Assembly: GCF_003046185.1 (NCBI RefSeq)
Contig: NZ_PZZL01000002.1
Span: forward strand, 434,001-498,000
Direction: 5' to 3'
Length of the DNA: 64,000 nt
Source of the DNA: Phreatobacter oligotrophus
GTDB lineage: Bacteria; Pseudomonadota; Alphaproteobacteria; Rhizobiales; Phreatobacteraceae
Positions within the stretch are counted from its first letter, which is position 1. Every line of letters starts with the position of its first letter. The notes beneath the pieces are model-generated. The model was not told where the DNA came from, ran no database searches, and saw only the letters and a list, made by a program, of their open reading frames with translations. Positions 56,372 to 64,000 of the stretch are shown here, in pieces. The translations under genes and the position numbers were made by a program.

Positions 56372-57013
56372 CTAGCCGATCGGGTCGCCCTGCACGAAGG
56401 CATAGAGCACGTGGTCCATCCACGTGCCGTTGATGCAGAGATACTGCCGCGCCAGGCCCTCGCGGGTGAAGCCGACGCGCTCCAACAGGCCCACCGAGAC
56501 CGCATTGTGCGGCAGGCAGGCCGCCTCGATGCGGCGGAAGCCGAGCGTGCCGAAGGCATAGGGGATGATCGCCCGGACACCCGCGCTCATGTAGCCCTTG
56601 CCGGCATAGGCCTCGCCCATCCAGTAGCCGAGCGAGACCATCTGGGCGACGCCGCGCCGGACATTGGTGAGGGTGAGCCCGCCGACGAGAGCCCCGTCCT
56701 CGGCGCGGTGAAGGAAGAAGGCGTAGCCCTGGTCGTCGCGCCAGTCCTGGCGATAGCGGGCGATGCGGCGGCGGAAGGCCGGCCGGGTCAGGTCGTCGAG
56801 CGGCCAGGCCGGCTCCCAGGGCGCGAGGAAACGGCGGCTCTGCTCGCGCAAGGCCGCCCAGGCCTCGAAGTCGCCCATGTCGGGCAGCCGCAGCAGCACC
56901 TTCGGCGTCACGATCGGCTCCGGCGCGCTGTAGGCGAGGCCCACGGCGCGCAGCAGCGACAGCGGCTTCGCGGCGGCCGACCTTTGCGGCGGGGCCTTGG
57001 TGGGATGAGTCAT
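56372..57013 (-). CDS. RimJ/RimL-type GNAT acetyltransferase
   Basis: 213 residues. GNAT core with VSLGYWMGEAYAGKGYMSAGV (acetyl-CoA loop G-K-G-Y) and the C-terminal strand HNAVSVGLLERVGFTREGL. Resembles ribosomal-protein N-terminal acetyltransferases. Start overlaps the M16 peptidase stop by ATGA, so the two are coupled. An M16/GNAT pair next to each other is common in alphaproteobacteria. Confidence 0.92.
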   Translation of the reverse strand: MTHPTKAPPQRSAAAKPLSLLRAVGLAYSAPEPIVTPKVLLRLPDMGDFEAWAALREQSRRFLAPWEPAWPLDDLTRPAFRRRIARYRQDWRDDQGYAFFLHRAEDGALVGGLTLTNVRRGVAQMVSLGYWMGEAYAGKGYMSAGVRAIIPYAFGTLGFRRIEAACLPHNAVSVGLLERVGFTREGLARQYLCINGTWMDHVLYAFVQGDPIG

Positions 57014-58278
57014 GTCGGGCGGAATTGTTCCGCCAGCTTCCTCACCTTGTCCAGCCCGCGCTTGGGTCCGATGGCTGCAAAGGTCATGGGCGAGGAGCGC
57101 ACCAGCCTTGCGCCGGCCGCGCGGGCATCCTCGACCGTCACCGCGTCGATCTTCGCGACGATCTCCTCCAGGGCGAAGGTCCGGCCGAAGATGAGCACCT
57201 GCCGGGCCATCTGGTCGGTGCGGGACGACGAGCTCTCCAGCGCGCCGAGGAGCCCGACCTTCATCTGCGCCTTGGCGCGGCCGACCTCCGCCTCGGTGGC
57301 GCCATCCACCGTGGCGTTGAGCACGTCCATGGTGAGGGTGACGAGGTCCACCGCATCGCCCGGGTCGGTGCCGGCGGAAATGCCGAAAATGCCTGTGTCG
57401 CTGTAGGACCAGTGGAAGGAGTGAATCTCGTAGCAGAGACCGCGCTCCTCGCGGACCTCCTGGAACAGGCGCGAGGAGAGCCCGCCGCCGAGCAGGTTGT
57501 TGAAGACGCCGACGGCATAGATGTCGGGATCGCGGTAGCTCATGCCCTCGAAGCCGAAGACGAGGTTCGTCTGCTCCAGCGGACGGGCCACCGTGCTGAT
57601 GCCGCCGCGGTAGCGGGCGGGCTCGTTGGCCGGCGGGGCGTCCTTCGGCAGGACCTCGAAGGCGCGGCCGATGGCCTCGACGATGCGGTCGTGGTCGACC
57701 GCACCGGCGGCGGAGACGACCGCGCGCGGGGCGGAATAGGAGCGGCCCATATAGGCGCGCAGCTTGTCGGGCGTCGCCGACCGCACCGCAGCGGGGGTGC
57801 CGAGGATGGTGCGGCCGAGCGGCTGGGCCGGATAGGCCTCGGCGATGAAATGGTCGATGACGACGTCGTCCGGGTCGTCCTCGGCGGCGCCGATCTCCTG
57901 GACGATGACGTTCTTCTCCTTGACCAGCTCCTCAGGGTGGAACTGCGGATCGGTGAGGATGTCGGCGAGGATGTCGATGGCGACGGGCAGGTCCTCGCCC
58001 AGCACCTTGGCGTAGTAGGATGTGCTCTCCGAGGCCGTCGCCGCATTGAGATCGCCGCCGACCGCCTCGATCTCCTCGGCCAGGCCGCGCGGCGTGCGGC
58101 GCGTCGTGCCCTTGAAGGCCATGTGCTCGAGCAGGTGGCTGATGCCGTGCTCGTCGGGGCGTTCGTCACGGCCGCCGACGCCGAAGCTCACCTGGATCGA
58201 GGCCGTCTTGAGGTGGGGCATGGCGTCGGTGACGACGGTCAGGCCGGAAGGCAGCGTGGTCAGGCGCGTGGTCGACAT
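57010..58278 (-). CDS. M16-family zinc peptidase
   Basis: 422 residues. Inverted zinc motif H-x-x-E-H at 48-52 (SHLLEHMAF) and a downstream Glu in QEIGAAEDDPD. The second domain has LEQTNLVFGFEG and GGGLSSRLFQEVREERGL. Length matches processing-peptidase-like bacterial M16B proteins. ATG 58278 is chosen; a GTG six bases upstream is possible. Coupled to the GNAT downstream. Confidence 0.95.
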   Translation of the reverse strand: MSTTRLTTLPSGLTVVTDAMPHLKTASIQVSFGVGGRDERPDEHGISHLLEHMAFKGTTRRTPRGLAEEIEAVGGDLNAATASESTSYYAKVLGEDLPVAIDILADILTDPQFHPEELVKEKNVIVQEIGAAEDDPDDVVIDHFIAEAYPAQPLGRTILGTPAAVRSATPDKLRAYMGRSYSAPRAVVSAAGAVDHDRIVEAIGRAFEVLPKDAPPANEPARYRGGISTVARPLEQTNLVFGFEGMSYRDPDIYAVGVFNNLLGGGLSSRLFQEVREERGLCYEIHSFHWSYSDTGIFGISAGTDPGDAVDLVTLTMDVLNATVDGATEAEVGRAKAQMKVGLLGALESSSSRTDQMARQVLIFGRTFALEEIVAKIDAVTVEDARAAGARLVRSSPMTFAAIGPKRGLDKVRKLAEQFRPT

Positions 58279-58342
58279 TCTCACCCGGGGGTCGCGGCCG
58301 CCGGCTCATCCCGGGGCGAGCGGCGAACATAGTGTCAGCGGA

Positions 58343-59272
58343 TCAGAACCGGAAGCCGCCGCTGAGCATGATGCGGCGGGTGACGACCCAGTTTTCCGCC
58401 CGCAGCGTCGCCGCGCCCGCCGTGGACGGGCCGCCGGTGGGCGTGCCGGTGACGGTGACGAGCTGGCCGGCCAGTTCCCGCATCAGGCTGGAGGAGGGCG
58501 AGAAGGCCGCCTCGATCTCGCCGTCGAGGCGCACGAAGACGCGGCCATAGGGCACCTCGAGGCCGGCGCCGAGAACGGCGGAGGGCAGCCAGCGCGTCGA
58601 GCGCCAGGCGACGACGCCGCCGCTGGTGCAGGTCACCGGCGGGCCGACCGCGCAGGACCTCGAGCCGGTGGCATCGAAATCGACCTGCTCGGCGAGGCGG
58701 GCCATGCCGAGGCCGGCGCGCACGAACGGCATGATGCCGGAAAAGGCGTAGCCGAGGCGGCCCGACAGGGCGAGGCCGGCGTCAAGATTGCCGCGATAGG
58801 CGCCGCTCGCCGTGTTGGTATAGGCGGACAGGCCGGGGATGGAGACGAGGGTGGAGCCGCCGAGGCGGCCATTGCCGCCCTCGCGGCCAAGGCGGCCGCG
58901 CAGCTCGAGGCCGGTGACGAGCCCGTTCGGGCCGCCGAAGTTCCAGCCCGCCATGGCATGGCCGGTCAGCCCGGCGAGATTGGCGGTGGTGCTGCAGCCT
59001 GAGGCGCCGCCAAGCGAGACCGGGCCGAGATAGGGCACGCCGACACCGGGGCAGGCGAAGCCGTCGACGAGGCTGAAGGCGCGCTTGGACGGCAGGCCAT
59101 AGGCAAGGCCAGCGGCCAAATAGAAGCCACCGACGCCGCGGTTGGCGGCGGCAACCGCATCGAAATCGGGAATGGCGGAATGGCGAATATCGCGCTGCGC
59201 GGCGGCGGGCAGCGCCATGCCGGCCAGAACGACAACCAGGGCACAGAGCCGCTTCAGGGCGTGGCGAACCAC
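58343..59272 (-). CDS. Outer-membrane beta-barrel protein
   Basis: 309 residues with a signal peptide (LCALVVVLAGMALPAAAQ). Many amphipathic strands and a C-terminal ending in MLSGGFRF with terminal Phe, the BAM recognition signature. It resembles the small OmpA-like or Omp25-type porins of Rhizobiales; ligand unknown. Starts with GTG 59272, with GGGAGAG just upstream. Confidence 0.8.
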   Translation of the reverse strand: MVRHALKRLCALVVVLAGMALPAAAQRDIRHSAIPDFDAVAAANRGVGGFYLAAGLAYGLPSKRAFSLVDGFACPGVGVPYLGPVSLGGASGCSTTANLAGLTGHAMAGWNFGGPNGLVTGLELRGRLGREGGNGRLGGSTLVSIPGLSAYTNTASGAYRGNLDAGLALSGRLGYAFSGIMPFVRAGLGMARLAEQVDFDATGSRSCAVGPPVTCTSGGVVAWRSTRWLPSAVLGAGLEVPYGRVFVRLDGEIEAAFSPSSSLMRELAGQLVTVTGTPTGGPSTAGAATLRAENWVVTRRIMLSGGFRF

Positions 59273-59414
59273 GTCACTCTCCCATCCCGCGCGACCCGGG
59301 TCATGTTTAACACCGGGTGGACGGCGGGGGCGGAAAAGCTGCGGATGCGGTGGATGGTCCGTTAACGGGGGGGCGATGCTGATGACGACCGGGTCGGTCT
59401 AACCCCAACCGCAA

Positions 59415-59580
59415 CCGTCACCCCCGGCGAGGCCCAAAGCAGAATGCTTTGAGGCCGAGGGAAGGGGGTCCAGGAGTGGCAGGCCACCTGCGTCCGAGCT
59501 TGATCAAAAAATCGGGGAAGAGATCGCGCAGAGGGCCCCTGGATCCCCTTCCCCTCGCTTCGCTCGGCCGGGGATGACGG
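59415..59580. repeat. Intergenic palindromic element, family B copy 2
   Basis: A 166-bp element in the 388-bp gap before the amidase gene. It shares CCGTCACCCCCGGCGAGG, GGAAGGGGGTCCAGG, GGGCCCCTGGATCCCC and GCTCGGCCGGGGATGACGG with copy 1 in reverse orientation. The centre differs and is longer. A separate short hairpin (ACCTCTCCCC/GGGGAGAGGT, 59612-59634) follows it. No gene was seen in the gap. Confidence 0.8.
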
Positions 59581-59660
59581 GAGGAGGTTCAAGCGTCCCG
59601 GCCTTCGGCCGACCTCTCCCCGCCGGGGAGAGGTGAAGGGCGGCACCGAAGGCGCTTGCC

Positions 59661-61076
59661 TCAGCGCGGATCGACCGGCTTCACCGTGCCGAGGCCGAGG
59701 ATGTCCTCGAGGATCTTGGCGCCGGCCAGCACCCGGTCCTCGCCATGGGGACGCGCCGCGACCTGCAGGCCGATCGGCCGGCCGTCCTTCGTGTAGCCGC
59801 AGGGCAGCGACAGGGCCGGACAGGACACCGTCGTCAGCGCATAGGCGATGGACAGCCACTGCACATAGTCGGGGAAGGTGTAGCCGTCGCACTCGGCGAC
59901 GAAGCGCTGCTCGACCGGATAGGCGGCGACGATGGTGGCCGGCGTCAGCAGCAGGTCGTAGCGCTCGAAGAAGGCCAGCGTCCGCTGCAGCATGGCCTGC
60001 CGCTGCGCCTCCGCCTTCGTCATCTCCTCCATCGTGAGCTTGAGGCCCTTCTCGATGTTCCAGATGACCTCGGGCTTCAGCTTGTCGCGATGGGTCTTGA
60101 GCAGCTCCACCTTGGTGGTGGCGAAGGCATAGGCGCGCAGCGTGCCGAAGCACTCGTGGATCTCCGAGAAGTCCGGATGGGCCTCCTCGACGATGACGCC
60201 CGCCTCCTTGAAGCGCCTGGCCGCCTTCTCGGTGATGGCGCGCACCTCCGGGTCGACCGGGGTGATGCCGAGATCCGGCGACCAGGCGACGCGCTTCGGC
60301 TTCCACGGGCCGCGGAGCGCCGAGCGGAAGCTCTTGCGAGGGGCGGGAAGCGAGCGCGGATCGCGGTGGTCGTCGCCGCTCATGGCGTCGAGCAGCAGCG
60401 CGAGGTCGGCGACGGTGCGGGCCATGGGGCCCTCGACGCCGAGCGTCGAGTCGATCTTCGTGCCGGGCGTCGCGGCGACCCGCCCCGGCGAGGGGCGCAG
60501 GCCGACAATGCCGCAGAAGCTCGCGGGGTTGCGCAGCGAGCCGCCCATGTCCGAGCCGTGGGCGAGCCAGGCCATGCCGGTGGCGAGCGCCACCGCAGCG
60601 CCGCCGGAGGACCCGGCCGCCGACAGCTTGGTGTTGTAGGGGTTCACGGTGGCGCCGAAGACCTCGTTGAAGGTGTTGGCACCGGCGCCGAATTCCGGCG
60701 TGTTCGACTTGGCGTAGACGATGCCGCCCTGGGCCTCCAGCCGGTCGACGAGGACGTTGGAGACCTCCGGCACGAAGTCCTTAAAAATGGGAGACCCTTG
60801 CGTCGACAGCACGCCGGCGACGTCGGTGAGGTCCTTGATCGGCACCGGCATGCCCTGCAGCAGCCCGCGCTCGGCCGCGGGCTTCTTCATCAGGGCGCGG
60901 GCGTGCTTGCGGGCGCGGTCGAAGCAGAGGGTCGGCAGGGCGTTGACCTTGCCGTCCACCGCCTTCACCCGCTTCTCCAGCGTGTCCAGCAGGTCGAGCG
61001 GCGTCACCTCGCCGGCCTTGAGCAGCTTCACGATATCGGTGGCGCTCTTTGCGACGAGCGACATGTCGGCGGCCAT
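59661..61076 (-). CDS. Amidase-signature family hydrolase
   Basis: 471 residues. The Ser-Ser-Lys triad is visible: K81 in VPIKDLTD, S156 in AAGSSGGAAVALA and S180 in DMGGSLRNPA. Likely cytosolic, hydrolysing an amide; substrate not predictable. Not GatA, as no gatB/gatC is near. GGGGGAG is about seven bases before ATG 61076. It lies 154 bp after the TctC-type gene on the same strand. Confidence 0.92.
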   Translation of the reverse strand: MAADMSLVAKSATDIVKLLKAGEVTPLDLLDTLEKRVKAVDGKVNALPTLCFDRARKHARALMKKPAAERGLLQGMPVPIKDLTDVAGVLSTQGSPIFKDFVPEVSNVLVDRLEAQGGIVYAKSNTPEFGAGANTFNEVFGATVNPYNTKLSAAGSSGGAAVALATGMAWLAHGSDMGGSLRNPASFCGIVGLRPSPGRVAATPGTKIDSTLGVEGPMARTVADLALLLDAMSGDDHRDPRSLPAPRKSFRSALRGPWKPKRVAWSPDLGITPVDPEVRAITEKAARRFKEAGVIVEEAHPDFSEIHECFGTLRAYAFATTKVELLKTHRDKLKPEVIWNIEKGLKLTMEEMTKAEAQRQAMLQRTLAFFERYDLLLTPATIVAAYPVEQRFVAECDGYTFPDYVQWLSIAYALTTVSCPALSLPCGYTKDGRPIGLQVAARPHGEDRVLAGAKILEDILGLGTVKPVDPR

Positions 61077-61230
61077 GGATGCACTCCCCCCTTGGGTCTT
61101 CGTTGCCGGCACCGTGCAATGGCGCTCCCGCCGCGGCAAGCAGCGCGAAGGCGACGGGGGACATGCGCGGGGGGAATGGGTTGCGCGCCGCGCCAGTGCC
61201 GGCGCGACGCGCAGGCCATACCGAGAAGCC

Positions 61231-62259
61231 TCACTCCGAGCGGATGTTCGCCTCGCGGACAAGGGTCGCCATGGCCGCGCGGCCTTCCGTGATGAAGCGC
61301 GCGAAGGCGTCGGGGCGGGAGGCGACCGGCACGCAGCCGATCTGCACGAGGCGCTCGCGCAAGGCCGGCTGGGCGATGGCCTCGGCCAGCGCGTCGTAGA
61401 GGGCGGTGATGACCGGCGCGGGCGTGCCGGCGGGCCCGAGCAGCCCGGCCCATTCATTGGACTCGAAGCCGGGGAAGCCCTGCTCGGCGATGGTCGGAAT
61501 GTCCGGGCGGCTTTCGACCCGGGTGAGCGTGCCGACGGCCAGGAACCGCGCGCGGTTGGCATCCACCACCGGGCCGGCGGAGACCAGCGTCGTGAACACC
61601 GCGTCAAGCGCGCCGGTCGCGAGGTCCTGCGCCGCCGCCGCGCCGCCGCGATAGGGAACGTGGATCACCTCGATCCCGGCCGCCCGGGCGAAGGCGACGA
61701 GCCCGATATGCCCGGCGGTCGCATTGCCCTGCGTGCCGACGGTGAGCTTGCCCGGCTGCGCCTTGGCGGCGGCCACGAACTCGGCCAGCGTCCGCGCCGG
61801 GAAATCGTTCTTCACCGCGATGGCCGAGGGGAAGGTCACCACCAGCGAGATGGGCGCGAAGGCGGTGGCGTAGTCGAAGGTCAGGCCGCGCAAGAGCGAC
61901 GGGTTCACGATGTGGCTCGAGGCGTCCCACAGGAAGGTGTGGCCATCGGTGGCGCGCGCCACCTCCGCCCCGCCGAGGCTGCCGCTGGCGCCGGTGCGGT
62001 TCTCTACGACGAAACGCTCGCCGAGCCGCTCGCCCATGCGGCCGGTCAGTACGCGCGCCGCGCTGTCCGCCGCGCCGCCGGCGGAGAAGGGCACGATCAG
62101 CCGGATGGGGCGCTGCGGCCAGGTGCCCTGGGCGCGGGCGACGGTGGGGACAAAAGCGAAGCCAGCGGCAGCGGCCAGCGTCGCGCGGCGGGTGAGATGG
62201 GGAGACGGGGCCATGGGGGACGGGGCCATCGGGGACGGGGCCATCGGGGACGGGGCCAT
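61231..62259 (-). CDS. Tripartite tricarboxylate transporter binding protein (TctC/Bug family)
   Basis: 342 residues from ATG 62259. After four MAPSP repeats comes a Tat/Sec signal (LTRRATLAAAAGFAFVPTVARA). The Bug-family mature part has RPIRLIVPFSAGGAADSAAR, VENRTGASG, GHTFLWDAS and VPYRGGAAAAQDL. It binds carboxylates in the periplasm. ATG 62274 is five codons upstream, but 62259 has AGAGG at good spacing. No TctA or TctB is in the window. Confidence 0.92.
   Translation of the reverse strand: MAPSPMAPSPMAPSPMAPSPHLTRRATLAAAAGFAFVPTVARAQGTWPQRPIRLIVPFSAGGAADSAARVLTGRMGERLGERFVVENRTGASGSLGGAEVARATDGHTFLWDASSHIVNPSLLRGLTFDYATAFAPISLVVTFPSAIAVKNDFPARTLAEFVAAAKAQPGKLTVGTQGNATAGHIGLVAFARAAGIEVIHVPYRGGAAAAQDLATGALDAVFTTLVSAGPVVDANRARFLAVGTLTRVESRPDIPTIAEQGFPGFESNEWAGLLGPAGTPAPVITALYDALAEAIAQPALRERLVQIGCVPVASRPDAFARFITEGRAAMATLVREANIRSE
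62200..62259 (-). repeat. Four tandem 15-bp repeats, each with an in-frame ATG
   Basis: Units of ATGGCCCCGTCCCCG (the last one or two slightly changed) begin at 62259, 62244, 62229 and 62214 and encode MAPSP four times at the N-terminus of the TctC-type protein. The number of units can vary by replication slippage without loss of frame. Confidence 0.9.
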
Positions 62260-62378
62260 CGGGGAGCCTCTCATTGGGATGCGTTGCCTCGGTCAGGACA
62301 TTGGGTGCCCGGATGCGGTTGGTCAATCGCGCGTTGCGCCGCGGAGGGCGCCGTGGACCTGTGTCCCGATGAGGGCGG

Positions 62379-63989
62379 TTACTCCCGCGGCCGCTGGGCG
62401 GCCAGACGCTGGACGCGGGCCCGGTACTGTTCCTCTGTGCCGCTCTGATACGCCGGTTTGACCACGCGCTCGAGCGGCATCCCCATCGCCACCAGCGTGG
62501 CATCCCAATACGTGTCGCGCGTCCGGCGAAGCCGTTCATACTTCTCGAACAGGGCCTCGACCTGTGGCAGGGCCGGGGCGGCTTCGGGCCCGAGGCGGAG
62601 GAGCGCGCTTTGCACCGAACTGATTGCATCCCTCGTATCGGACCAGTCACCGCCGGGCGGGGTCGCTGTTGATGCGAAGGTCTCGAGCAGGCGCAGCAGG
62701 TCCGGCAAGGCGTCACGCCCCCGCTCGGCCTGCCGGCGGATGAGCACGAGCGCGCGGCGGCTGGTGACGACGTCCGCCAGTAGGGCCTGTTCCTGAGGCA
62801 AGGGGGCGGCAAAGGTTCCGACCGGCAGGGCGTCCAGCACGCCATACCAGTCCTTGTCCCGGTAGGTCGCCGCCGTTTCGACGACACGCGCCAGAAGAGT
62901 CTCGCGGAGCCCGACCGCGCGCGGCCCCATCGCGCGGAGGGCCAGGTACATCCCTTCGGTGCTGACAATCCGCCGGTCGCGGACAATGCGCTCCACCAGC
63001 GCGGCATCCTCGTCGGATAACGGGGTCCTGCCGGCTATACTGTTCATCCACTGGCCGGCGAGACGCAGGCCAGCATCCCCCGCAGCGGCGCTGGGATTGT
63101 CGAGGGCACTGACGAGTTGGGGCCGGACCGCATCGGTAATGCCTGCGGCTTCCGTCACGCGGGCAATGGTGGTGTGGGTGAGGATCAGGTCCGTGAGGTC
63201 GAGCCTCGGGGGACCCGGAGTCGCCCCAAGCCAATGGAAAATGGTTCGCTGGGGAACCGGCACGCCTTTGGACAGCATGATCTCGGTCCACCCGAAAAGG
63301 TTGCTGGATTCCAACTCGCCGCCCAGGCTCGTGCGCAGCGGGAAGGCAGGTGTTGCGATGCCGGCGACCTGCGACCGCAGGAGGACCTCGCCGGATCGAT
63401 CGGTGATGGTGAGCGTGTCGACCCAACCCGGGCGCGGCGCCAGCGACCAGCGATTGCTGGTCGTCCGGTGAATGGGGCCGTTGGTGCGGTTAATTGTGAA
63501 CTCCGCCCCGGCGGACTCACGATCGGCCACCAGTTTCAGGCCCGAAGCCAGCTTGAGATTCCAGGCGGCCCGGGCCAGGTCGACAGGCGGATTTCGCCTC
63601 AATCCATTGTCTTGGATCACCCTGGCGATGCCGAAGCTGCCGGTTTCGACCGCCTGCCGCGGGTCGCCGACCGGCACGAGGCGATAGGTCAGGGCTTGCC
63701 GGCCACTGGCTCCTGGCAATGTCACCGCGGTCACGCCCGGCGTCATCAGCAAAGCGGCGCAGATGTTGTCGCATCCATTGATGGGAGCATCGAGGCGCAC
63801 GACCCCCGAGAGCCGGATCGGCGCCTGCGGCGTGACATCGGGCAGGACGACGCCGGCAAGGAGCCGCTGTGCCTGCCAGTAGGCGGGAAGCGGGAGAGCG
63901 AAGAACACCAGGGCGGTCACCGCCCCGGCGATGACTGCCGCCTTCTCGCGCCCGGACACGCCCCCATAGGTCAGCACAGCACGCGTCAT
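62379..63989 (-). CDS. Unrecognised membrane-anchored protein
   Basis: 536 residues. One N-terminal membrane helix (AAVIAGAVTALVFFALPLPAY), then a beta-rich region with TYRLVPVGDPRQ and a Trp-rich strand pair. The C-terminal half is helical with Leu/Arg-rich segments that could be HEAT-like. ATG 63989 has no clear ribosome site and the frame stays open to the window end, so the true start may lie beyond 64000. I see no catalytic motif. Confidence 0.7.
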   Translation of the reverse strand: MTRAVLTYGGVSGREKAAVIAGAVTALVFFALPLPAYWQAQRLLAGVVLPDVTPQAPIRLSGVVRLDAPINGCDNICAALLMTPGVTAVTLPGASGRQALTYRLVPVGDPRQAVETGSFGIARVIQDNGLRRNPPVDLARAAWNLKLASGLKLVADRESAGAEFTINRTNGPIHRTTSNRWSLAPRPGWVDTLTITDRSGEVLLRSQVAGIATPAFPLRTSLGGELESSNLFGWTEIMLSKGVPVPQRTIFHWLGATPGPPRLDLTDLILTHTTIARVTEAAGITDAVRPQLVSALDNPSAAAGDAGLRLAGQWMNSIAGRTPLSDEDAALVERIVRDRRIVSTEGMYLALRAMGPRAVGLRETLLARVVETAATYRDKDWYGVLDALPVGTFAAPLPQEQALLADVVTSRRALVLIRRQAERGRDALPDLLRLLETFASTATPPGGDWSDTRDAISSVQSALLRLGPEAAPALPQVEALFEKYERLRRTRDTYWDATLVAMGMPLERVVKPAYQSGTEEQYRARVQRLAAQRPRE

Positions 63990-64000
63990 CTGAAATGTGG

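Overview
The window is high-GC DNA, densely coded on both strands, from an alphaproteobacterium, most likely of the order Hyphomicrobiales (Rhizobiales). This rests on the long cell-wall/division cluster with lpxC, bamD, recN and ligA placed after ftsZ, on TadG-like proteins, DUF1127 and TctC proteins, and on rhizobial-type intergenic palindromes. Phreatobacter or a relative would fit, but the sequence alone does not settle the genus.

Layout. 1-6.4 kb: the end of a YcaQ-type winged-helix protein, an aldo/keto reductase, a small secreted protein, and two TadG-like pilus-assembly proteins around a convergent membrane protein. 6.4-12.8 kb: a RiPP-like locus. It has three clear (plus one degenerate) precursor-like 30-37 residue peptides at 7.45-7.96 kb and a fourth clear copy at 12.7 kb. 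With them are a formyltransferase, a nucleotidyltransferase, an HprK-like kinase, a B2-type leader peptidase, a PqqD-like B1 protein and a MurF-like ligase with a four-cysteine tail. No asparagine-synthetase-like lasso cyclase is present. A tRNA-Phe borders the locus. 13-24.7 kb: an L,D-transpeptidase, a four-gene TRAP-binding-protein/two-component operon, small secreted proteins, a FAD-linked dehydrogenase, a thioesterase and DUF1127-type small proteins.

24.8-52.3 kb is one long minus-strand cell-envelope block. In order of transcription it reads rsmH-ftsL-ftsI-murE-murF-mraY-murD-ftsW-murG-murC-murB-[RelE/XRE toxin-antitoxin]-ddl-ftsQ-ftsA-ftsZ-terminator-lpxC-bamD-recN, then a ClpP-like secreted protein and ligA. 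Many start/stop codons overlap, which points to translational coupling. Two toxin-antitoxin modules interrupt it. One is an opposite-strand VapBC pair between murD and ftsW. The other is a RelE/XRE pair whose toxin start overlaps the murB stop by ATGA. mraZ is not found upstream of rsmH.

52.5-64 kb: an HdeD-like membrane protein, a VanX-type D-Ala-D-Ala dipeptidase, an AmpD-type amidase, a DUF4337 protein, a cupin, a GNAT coupled to an M16 peptidase, an outer-membrane beta-barrel, an AS-family amidase, a TctC-type binding protein with four tandem in-frame start codons, and an unrecognised membrane-anchored protein at the right edge. Two families of intergenic palindromic repeats are scattered through the window: three copies of about 153 bp and two of about 120-165 bp.

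The most novel element is the RiPP-like locus, where a Mur-type ATP-dependent amide ligase occupies the place a lasso cyclase would hold. All functional statements rest on motifs read by eye; no database search was run.
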